Source: Tuctoria greenei (lineage: Eukaryota > Streptophyta > Magnoliopsida > Poales > Poaceae). From it: a stretch of DNA of 64,000 nucleotides. The position numbers and the translations under genes are program-made. This document shows positions 56,585 to 64,000 of the stretch, one piece after another. The stretch lies in the NCBI GenBank assembly GCA_036927565.1, contig JAYESD010000003.1, positions 81,699,311 to 81,763,310 on the forward strand, read 5' to 3'. The stretch's first letter is position 1. Each line of letters opens with the position of its first letter. The notes under the pieces are model-generated. The model made no database searches. It had not been told where the DNA came from and saw only the letters and a list, made by a program, of their open reading frames with translations.

Positions 56585-56850
56585 CACAGGTTGACCGTAC
56601 GACGCAACCTAGATAAAATAGACACTTTAGAGCACATAGAGGCACTCAGGAATATTCGAGGTTTGTTGGGTGTGGTGAATGCTATGTAATGATTGCTTGT
56701 GTGCTTGTGTGCTTATTAGGGGATCGTGGGATGCTTTAGCACTTGCCACATCCATATAGGCTTATATATGTAGTTGCTTAGTTTCATATCCCTTGATGCA
56801 TATAGCTGGAGACATTTTCTAAATTCTTCTATCTCTTGCTCTTTCCTCGG
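56585..56850 (+). other. Second gypsy C leader
   Basis: Matches 26975-27238 with scattered substitutions (shared words include AGATAAAATAGACACTTTAG and GGTTTGTTGGGTGTGGTG). It is the untranslated leader between PBS and gag. Confidence 0.85.
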
Positions 56851-57613
56851 ATGTTGAGGACTCGCAACCAAAAGAATGCCAATGAGGATGAGGAGAACCA
56901 TGGGGCACCTCAGAACAACAATGGACTTGGACCTGTGGCTAGCAACCTTGAGCAGTTGTTTGCTATGCAAAATCAGGTTATGGAGACCTCGATGCAAACT
57001 TTGGGACAGCTGGCCAATAACCAGAATCAGCCCCATATGCCTCCACCACCACCCCCACCACCTCATAAAAGATTTGGAGAATTTATGAGGACTATACTAC
57101 CTACTTTTGTTCAAGCCAATGATCTTATGGAAGTTAATGATTGGCAGAAATCTGTAGAGAAAAAGCTTGCTATTGTCCAAATGCAATGATAGGGAGAAGG
57201 TTCTTTTTACTTCCCATCAACTAGTTGGAGCAGTTACGGATTGGTGGGACTCGCTTTGCAATGCCCATAAAAATCATGAGAGGATCACTTGGGCTGAATT
57301 CAAGGAGAAATTCTGCTCTCACTTTGTTCCTGAAGGTGTTATGACCTAAAGAGGCAGGAATTTGAGAACCTAAGGCAAGGAAGGTCGAATGTGAGTGAGT
57401 ACCTTAATAAATTCACTCAACTCTCAAGGTATGCTCCAGAGGATATTAACTGGGACAACCACAAGCAATATTTGTTTATGAGGTGCCTAAACAATGAGAT
57501 TCAAGTCCAATTGCTTAATTATGACTATGTAAATTTCTAGAAGCTTGTGGACAAAGCTATTGTGGTTGAGAACAAGGTTCGTGAGATGGAACAAGATAAT
57601 AATAGGAAGATGT
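56851..57613 (+). pseudogene. Gypsy C gag, second copy, truncated by element D
   Basis: The ATG at 56851 corresponds to 27239 of the first copy. It retains a shorter proline run and the gag motifs (VNDWQKSVEKKLAIVQ, DWWDSLCNAHKNHERITW). An extra base near 57180 shifts frame and TAG at 57538-57540 stands where the first copy has CAG (27935-27937). The copy stops at 57613 where element D begins. The two gag copies carry different stops, so they decayed separately. Confidence 0.88.
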
Positions 57614-58870
57614 TGTCAGTGTTTGGATCCGGCAGATCTCCCGACACTACCTTTGAAGATCAAGGAGTTGTAGTTCGGTAATGAGTGCACGGAGATTCAA
57701 GAAGGTGAAAGACAAGTGTACACAAAGATTTATGTGGTTCGGGCCGCCTGAGCGTAATACCCTACTCCACGGTGTGTGTTGGTGTTGTATTAAGCGTGTG
57801 AGTCTAGAAGAAGCTCCAGAAGAAGAAGCTCATCTAGCTCAGGGAGTTCAGTAGTGGTCTGGAACCGTCCCTTGTGTATCGTCGACCAATCCTTTTATAG
57901 TACAAGGACTGGTCGGTACACCGTTAGCCATGCCCGACATGTGGCCCCGACGGTTACACATGCTTGATACACAATTAATGAGGTTAATTACCCTTAATAG
58001 CCTGGTAACGGACCTTAATAGTGTTGTTACCAGTATTAAGGGCCATCCGATCGTGTGTCATTAATATGGTATTAATGACACTTAATCGGGTCTTGAAGTC
58101 TTTGATTGCTCCTTGAAGGTCCGGAGCCGTTGGGGGGTCCACCAGCCTGATTGTTGAAGTTGAAGGTCCGTCGATCGCCACGTGGCAACTCCAGAGCTTA
58201 CTGTGGTGGACAAGTAAGTCTGGTGCTGCTAGACACATGTCAGTACCGGAGCTTCCCTTTGTCTGGGGTTAGGTCCGGGGGTGCCATACTGGTATTCCGA
58301 CCGGAGCTTCTCATGTGTGGGTGATAGCTCTGGACTTATGATACACGTGGTGGCCCTGGGACTAACCATGTTGGGGAAGCATGTCCGGTTATGCCTGACA
58401 TGTGGGGCCTTCAGAAGTCTTCAAATCTCGTAGATGGGGTTTCCTTATGATCTTTGCAATCCCAAGGGGTATCCGGTATGGAGGGTACCGACTGTGGCCC
58501 CCTGGGCCCACCTCTAGGAGAGACCTTTTGGATGAAGTCATTCCACCGAAGGTGGGTCCATTCTTCTGTTTTTGAGCCGTGTCTTCAAGGGTCTTCGGAC
58601 GCGCCGTTGGCGATAGTTCACAGTTAAACCTCCGCCGTGTGGCATATCCAGGAGGCGGCAGGTGAGATCTCAGCGTGCGGATCTCATGCAATTGAAGGTC
58701 GCCGGTTCTCGATACGAAAATTGTATCATTTCCGCGCGCCCTGTTAGGCCGCCACCTTCGGGTTTCCCGCCTCTCATGATGACAACCGTTTGCCTGGGGT
58801 AAGAACCTCGACTTGATCGTCGGGGTGGCCCCGGGCCCCCTTGTCACTGGCGGGGTGAAGTTTTTGACTG
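57614..58870 (-). repeat. Element D 3' LTR region (right edge not determined)
   Basis: The plus-strand start TGTCAGTG corresponds to an LTR end ...CACTGACA on the element strand. A TATA box is at 57893-57899 on the minus strand. I could not find a convincing LTR/polypurine joint; candidates lie between about 58400 and 58520 (GGCCCCCTGGGCCC at about 58496). The second LTR is outside the window, so no comparison is possible. Confidence 0.6.
57893..57899 (-). promoter_or_regulatory. TATA box in element D LTR
   Basis: The minus strand reads GTACTATAAAAGGATTGG, a strong TATA match placed within the LTR about 280 bases from its end, a usual distance for the R region. Confidence 0.65.
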
Positions 58871-59029
58871 GTATCATTGGTTCCTATGCGGTTTCCATCC
58901 AAGCGTTGCGGGGCTTACTTAACAAGGAAAGCACGCACCGTTTGGGGTTCTTTACGCCTTTCATTCGAACTTGTGCTCAAACCTTCCAAACTTTCGCTTG
59001 CCTTTCCTCTCTTGCCTCGCTGTGCCGCG

Positions 59030-62000
59030 ATGGAGTTGGGTCTCCGCCAGAGCCGACTGCAGACCGATAATGATTTGAAGAAGGTCGGGCCCTCATAGGA
59101 TGGTCCCCTAACTTCATTAACCACTTGGTCCGCGCCGGCAAGCTTCCGTTCGAGAAGGAACACGACGGTGACATGGTGTACTTCTTCGCGTACGCCATGG
59201 TGGGGCTCATCCCACCTTTCTCCTCTTTCTTCTTGATGCTGCGAGACTTCTATGGTCTGCAGCTGTACCATCTTGGCCCTCACTCCATTCTCCTAGTGTC
59301 AATCTTTGTCCACTTCTGCTAGATGTGGGTGGGCATTCCCCCCTGCATTGAGCTCTTTCGCACCTTCTTCACTATCCAAACCACGAGCAGGAGTGACGAG
59401 TACTTTGGCTTCTACTATTTTGTGAAGCGCAAGAAGTGCCCGTACAAGTACTTGCGGTCGTTCCCTTCTGGGAAGTGGGACGACTGGAAGAAGGATTGGA
59501 TTGTCAGCAGGGTGGAGGAGCACGAGAAGCTGGAGCTACCAGAAGGCCTCCCCAACAACGACACTGCAGTTTGGAGTGAAGCTCCGGTGTTGTCGGACGC
59601 CTTCAACCCTACTATGACTAGGATCCTCTTGTGCTTGGAAGGAGGGGTAACTCCTCAGGTGATGTTTTGCAACTTCCTGACCAACAGGTGGGCTCCGCTG
59701 AAGAGGAGGGAGAAGCTTGCTTGGGCCCTCAACAGTATGCTGGATGACGACCGTATTGAGACTGGTTTGAAGTCCAACATGGAGGATGCAACTTTGGAGT
59801 TCCACCTCAAGAAGTTCCAGCACGGCATCGACGTCGAGGGTGACGACTTGTCTCCGCTGGCAGCTTTCCTCCCTCTGAACATGGAGGCAGAGTTCAACAG
59901 GGAGCTCTAACGGACAATGCCAGTGCTTGACGACCTTGGTGTCATTGAGAGGCGTTCAATCACCGGGTTGGCGACCTCTGAAGCTCCTGAACGCAGCTCC
60001 ATTCCTGCTCCAAAGCCAAGAACCGAAGTCCCAGGCAAGGGCAAGGAGTTGGTTGAGCCCTCGAGCCGTAAGAGGAAGCATGCTGACAGAAGGTCCGTCA
60101 GACCTGCTTCTTCTGTGGCGGATCCTTCTCCCCGGAGGGGGGGGGGGGTCTACAACAGCGGCATCTACTCCAGCAGCAGCATCTTCCTGGGGTGCTAACT
60201 CCGGCCAAGTGACTCCAGTACTAGGGCCAGCTGAGGGCTCTGGGTCCGGAGTTCCTTCCAGGTCAAGGGGGCCTCGACCAGGGCAACGCCGATAGCAGCA
60301 GCAAGCTCCGGGGGAACCTCTAGGACTACCACACCAGTGGCGGCTGGGGCCAGTTCGGAGCGTCCGGATAAGAGGTTTCGTGCTAACTGGTACGAAAGCC
60401 ATCTGAGGTAATTTTTGATTTTTTACCTTAGTTAGTTGTTTTATTCTTATAACTGCATTTTGAGTTTCTTCGTCTTTCATCCACAGCGTGCCTAAGAAAA
60501 GGGTTGAAGCTCCGGTCCCTACAGCAGTGGTTGAGGTTGTGTAGGCTGAAGCACCAGCTCCGATTCCAGCGCCGCCCCAAGAGGTGGCTGAGGTTGCGGC
60601 AGCCCCGGCGCTAGCTGTCGTGGTTTTGGACCTTGACTCATCCCCAGAAGCTCCCGTGGTAGCGCTGGACCACGAGAATGAAGATGTACCAGCGGTGCCA
60701 GCCCCGGAGGTTGAAGCTCTGGGCTTGGATGCTGAGATGTTGGACGCTCTGAACGCAGAGCAGGTGGTAGCTACGATTCCGGCCCTAGATCCGCATGTTG
60801 TTGAAGCCCCGGCAGTCGAGCCGGTGGTTGATGAGGTCCCAGCGGTAGAGCCAGGTGCTGGTGAAGCTCCGGCACTTGAGCCGGTTGTCGAAGAAGCTCT
60901 GGCGATAGAGCCGGTTGCTGCAGAAGTTCCGGCTGTGGAGCTGTCCTTGAAGAGGTTCCGGCGTCCGAGCCAGTTGCTGCGGAGGTGTCGACGCCTGAGA
61001 CTTTGGTGGTCGAAGTGCCAGTGCCCGAGCCCATGATGGTCGAAGCACCAGCACCTGAGCCAGAGGCGGAGGAGGCACCTGCGCTGGAGCCAGAAGTAGC
61101 TTCTGCCCCGATCGAACCTTAAACACCCGCTCCGAAAGTGGTGATCCCGGAGGTGCCTGCTACTGAGCCAGAGTGCCAAGGTGAAGCTGCTAGCCACACG
61201 CCAGAGGGGCCAGTTGTTGATGACCTGGCGGCTGGGCCTTCGGAGTCAATTCCGGAGGTTGGAACTTCAGCTGCAAGTACTTCCTCAGCGGCGGCCGAGG
61301 CTATCCCGAAGGACAGCCCTAGTGCCGTGGAAGCTCAGGGGACCGCTCTTGTAGAGTGGGACCCAATTTTTGTTGCTGAACATCCGCTGGAGCCAGTGGA
61401 GAGGACCCCGGTAGTTCCGGACCCGATCCCCCTGTCATTGTCTATCGACAACGCCTGCTCCAGTCTTTGCCAGGTCCAGCTGGCCTTCTACCACGATAGC
61501 AAGGCCCTCGAGGAGGAGCACCAAACCCTTAGGAGTGGCGCAAATGATTCCATTTCGAGTCCAAGCTGGCGCAGTCGAGGCTAGCTGACGACAAGAAGTG
61601 GGTGCAAAGGGAGAAGGTCCGCCTGGAGTACTTGGGTAAGTTGTTGGATGAGAGGGAAAGCATGACGCGGACCCTCGACAACCAGTCCCGAGCCATCTAT
61701 GAGCAGGCCAAGGCTGCAAATAGCGCAATGGATGATCGCCAGAAAAGGCTCGCTACCATCCACGATAGTCTCGTCAAGCGCCGGGAGGCTCTTGAAGTAC
61801 GGGAGAGATGGCTCAAAGATGAAGAGCAGAAATTCCTGGAGCTGCGGGACGACCTCGTGAAGAGGGAGGAAGAGCTTGTCCTAAAGACAGCTCTGGCTGA
61901 CAAGATTCTCGAAGAACGCACCAAGAAATTGAAGGAGCATTGTGAGGAGGAGGAGAAGAAGGCCTGGGAGCGAGGGCAAGATCCCTACAAGCAGGGGAAT

Positions 62001-62581
62001 GCCATCGCCACCAGGGAGAAGAAAGTGCGGGGCTAGGAGAAAGATCAGGTCAACCGGCGGAATGAGATCCACCTCCAGGAGGAAGAGCTCAACAAACTCA
62101 AAAGGAAAGTTGCTGAAAAGATTCAGCAGAATGCCAAAAAGGTGGAGCGTCTTGCTCGGGTGAGCTCGGAGCTTGCGGCGGCCAAAAGATCCTTGGCGGA
62201 GATGCATAGCGCAAGGGTTGTGGAGTCCCAACAAGTTTGGGACTTCCTGGGCAAGGCCAATGACGCGTTGACGCCAATGGGCTTCAGCCCCGTGCGTTCG
62301 GATGATCCGGAGCCGGAGCAGGACTAGGCGTTGAGGCGCTGGGTCCAGCAGGCAACAAGCTCACGAAGATGGGTGATGTCATCGCGGACCAATTTGAAAC
62401 AGAGGGTCAGTCCCTGGCGAAGAACGTCCCAGAGTCTGTGCTGACATGCTACACCAGCCGAGACTCTCAATTCCCTTCGGGCCCGATGTTTGAAGGCCCC
62501 ATCGAAGGAGAGGGTGAAGCCGCCCGAGCCAGCGTGTCGGAGGTGGCCCAGAAGGTCACCAAGTTCTTCCATAGGGTCTAG
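59030..62581 (+). pseudogene. Antisense ORF of element D (Transposase_28 / putative gypsy-type transposon domain), decayed
   Basis: A plus-strand gene running opposite to the element's pol. After a start near 59030 and a frame change, 59110-59907 encodes a domain with FINHLVRAGKLPFEKE, FYGLQLYHLGPHSILLVSIF and FKYLRSF/W-rich segments, which matches my memory of the Transposase_28 family common in grasses. TAG at 59320-59322 and TAA at 59908-59910 interrupt it. A 12-G run at 60137-60148 marks a frame change. An intron with GT-AG ends lies at 60408-60486. A repetitive Ala/Pro/Glu/Val part follows (APALEPVVEEALAIEPV, 60580-61120), then a long charged coiled coil (about 61600-62250). A conserved C-terminal end (ESVLTCYTSRDSQFPSG, AQKVTKFFHRV) stops at 62579-62581. 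The role of such proteins is unknown. The large minus-strand frame opposite 59956-61197 is only its shadow. Confidence 0.78.
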
Positions 62582-63230
62582 GACCATCTCTCTGTAGCTC
62601 CCGCTTGTATTCTCTCTTCTTCTTCTCTAATTTTGTAATCTCTTGTCTCCATATGAATGAAATCCAAATTTTTGTGAATTCGAATTTCATTTTTTGTCTT
62701 CAACACCATTGTCTCACTTGGCCCCCTGGTAGATGTACACAATTTTATTGTGAACATGTACCAAGAGGATGTAACAGTTGTTGAAGACTTGCGTGCTTCG
62801 AACTTGTAGAATGTAGGTCCGAAGTCTTCGATAGTGTAGGCCCCCTGAGGTTGTCGAGGCTTAGTGGCTCTGGCATTGACCATCGTTGGAGCTTAGTAGC
62901 TCCGGTAGTAGTCTCCATCAATGCGTAAAGCATCGACGGTTAGCCCTCTGGGGTGTCCGAGCTTGATAGCTCCGGCAGTGAACTCTGTCAACACATGATG
63001 TGTCAACGGTAGGCTCCTCTTTAGAGTCTTTCCACCATCTTCACGTTGACAGCATGCCCCCTAGCTTTACCGGAGCTGAGTAGCTCCAGCGATGCTCGAT
63101 GTCAATGTTTGAACATCGACCACGATCTGCCTTGGGGATGTCGGAGCTTTGGTAGCTCCGGCTTCATTCACTATCATCATGAAATATTTATTTTTCCTGC
63201 ACACTCTGTGATATTAAGCGTAGAACATAC
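62582..63230. other. Spacer of element D with repeated TAGCTCCGG words
   Basis: Starts with 3'-end signals for the antisense ORF (AATGAAATCCAAAT at about 62656). From 62840 it contains a repeated word of the form GGAGCTT...TAGCTCCGG (about 62890, 62968, 63075, 63147), each a near palindrome, spaced by about 70-90 bases and alternating with ATCGAC / GTCAAC words. No gene is seen. Confidence 0.7.
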
Positions 63231-64000
63231 GGAGGTGCTCAATGTTCTAAGGATTTGGGAGAGGTGTCCCATCCTCGGTTGCCAAGCGAACGCATCCGGG
63301 ACGGGATACTTTGATCACTCGAAAGGGTCCCTCCTAGCTGGGGGAGAGTTTGTTTAACCCTTCTCTGGATTGTATTCTCCGTAGCACCAGATCGCCTTCC
63401 TCGAGCTGTCGGCTGTGAACATGCCGTTGGTGATAGCGCCGAAGAGATTGGCGGTATCGGGCATTCCGAACAGTTGCTCGGCACCTTCCCTCTTCAACGT
63501 GGTCAAGGTCTACACGCCGGAGCTGGTCCTGCGTGGATTCGTCGGAGGTCCGGACCTGGAGCGACCTCAAGGTGATTTTTGGAGGAAGGACTACTTCAGC
63601 TCTGTATACCAGGAAGAAGGGTGTCTCTCCAGTTGACCGGTTTGGAGTTGTTCTGTTGGCCCATAAAGTGGGCGGAAGCTCTTCGATCCAGTTGGCTTCG
63701 TGTTTTTTCAGGCACTCATATGTGCGCGTCTTGAGTCCTTTCAGGATTTCTGCATTTGCTCTCTCAGCTTGGCCATTGCTTGCCGGGTGAGCTACGGAGG
63801 CGTAGCTGACTTGGATGCCTAGGTCTTCGCAGTATCCTTGGAAAGCAGAGCTTGTGAATTGGGTCCCATTATCTGTTATGATTTTGTTCGGGACTCCAAA
63901 TCTGCATATGATGGACTGCAAGAAGTTAATAGCCGATTGCTTGTTTATTGTCACAACTGGAGTTGCTTCTGGCCATTTGGTGAACTTGTCAATGGCAACA
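63231..64000 (-). pseudogene. Element D integrase C-terminal part (gypsy pol end), continues beyond window
   Basis: On the minus strand from the window edge: VAIDKFTKWPEATP (first catalytic-type Asp), IITDNGTQFTS (second), and HPASNGQAERANAEILKG (Glu), in the right order and spacing for a retroviral-type integrase. The C-terminal part (EEGDLVLRRI, GLNKLSPS) follows. TAG at 63334-63336 and TAG at 63247-63249 stand at places where the family has Trp. About 200 codons from the window edge to 63336 are open, so the catalytic part itself is readable. It ends tail to tail with the antisense ORF. Confidence 0.88.

Larger units (their letters stand above)
26271..57613 (+). mobile_element. Gypsy chromovirus C (Tekay/Del-like) in LTR-internal-LTR-internal order, with nested insertions
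   Basis: The parts are: 5' LTR remnant 26271-26959; internal region 26960-31783 with PBS, gag, pol and chromodomain; middle LTR 31784-33416 plus 55600-56569; then a second PBS and gag start 56570-57613, cut by element D. Both internal starts share the PBS and leader almost base for base. The middle LTR is about 2.6 kb once element B is removed. The element is old, with several frameshifts and stops. The C-terminal chromodomain places it with chromoviruses; Tekay/Del is my best clade guess from the gag and LTR layout. Confidence 0.85.
57614..64000 (-). mobile_element. Gypsy element D (Tat/Grande-like) on the minus strand, incomplete
   Basis: It starts at TGTCAGTGTTTGGATCC within the second gag of C. 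Order from the left: 3' LTR, plus-strand antisense ORF, spacer, then pol on the minus strand reaching the window end inside integrase. An antisense ORF between pol and the 3' LTR is known from Grande-type elements of the Tat lineage. The last five bases before it are GATGT, the predicted target duplication to be found at the far side. Confidence 0.82.

Noticed and set aside
59956..61197. 413-codon minus-strand frame
   Set aside because: It lies opposite the antisense ORF of element D, is Ser/Thr/Gly/Ala-rich from CG-rich repeats, and has no motif; the plus-strand reading is the meaningful one.

Overview
This is plant nuclear DNA, almost certainly from a grass (Poaceae). The evidence is nested LTR retrotransposons with tRNA-iMet-type primer sites, CACTA transposons, Stowaway-like ends (CTCCCTCCGT...), a grass-type antisense ORF in a Tat/Grande-like gypsy element, and GC-rich first-exon DNA. 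I could not place the genus. There is no convincing intact host gene. Nearly everything is transposable element, mostly decayed.

Layout. 1-26270 is the inside and right end of a very large CACTA (En/Spm-type) DNA transposon whose left end lies outside the window. It has subterminal repeats on both sides, a decayed TNP2/Transposase_21 gene on the minus strand (742-4298) and a decayed Transposase_24 (second CACTA protein) gene on the plus strand (about 21118-24577). About 17 kb of cargo lies between them: a zinc-knuckle/DUF4283-like fragment, two inverted copies of an unknown acidic-tailed gene (6732-7152 minus, broken; 18519-19154 plus, open, with a TATA box), and between those copies a 9.6 kb tandem array of a ~2.15 kb unit. 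The right terminus is exact at 26270, and the 3-base target duplication AGA matches the undisturbed copy of the same LTR at 31929-31931. The CACTA element therefore sits in the 5' LTR of a gypsy element.

26271-57613 is a gypsy chromovirus (Tekay/Del-like, with C-terminal chromodomain) in the order partial LTR - gag/pol - LTR - PBS/gag, a tandem product sharing its middle LTR. That middle LTR is split by a Sirevirus-type copia element B (33417-55594, TSD GGGGG). B's 5' LTR is split by a second copia of the same family, A (34915-46097, minus strand, TSD CTCTT). A's 5' LTR contains a 787-bp filler-like insertion carrying a GC-rich promoter/first-exon fragment. B's 3' LTR contains a 1.4 kb non-autonomous CACTA element (53120-54534, TSD TCG). 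The second gypsy internal region is cut at 57614 by element D, a minus-strand Tat/Grande-like gypsy that runs off the window end. D has its 3' LTR first, then a plus-strand antisense ORF (59030-62581), then the C-terminal part of integrase on the minus strand.

How the parts relate. The insertion order can be read from the target-site duplications: gypsy C first, then B, D and the big CACTA in unknown relative order, A after B, filler after A, and the small CACTA after B. Where two copies of a region can be compared inside the window, the premature stops are nearly always C-to-T or G-to-A changes (CAG/CAA/TGG to stop), as expected for long-methylated silent DNA. Open questions of most interest are the tandem array and flanking gene pair inside the CACTA, the filler insertion, and the dense imperfect palindromes in the gypsy LTR.
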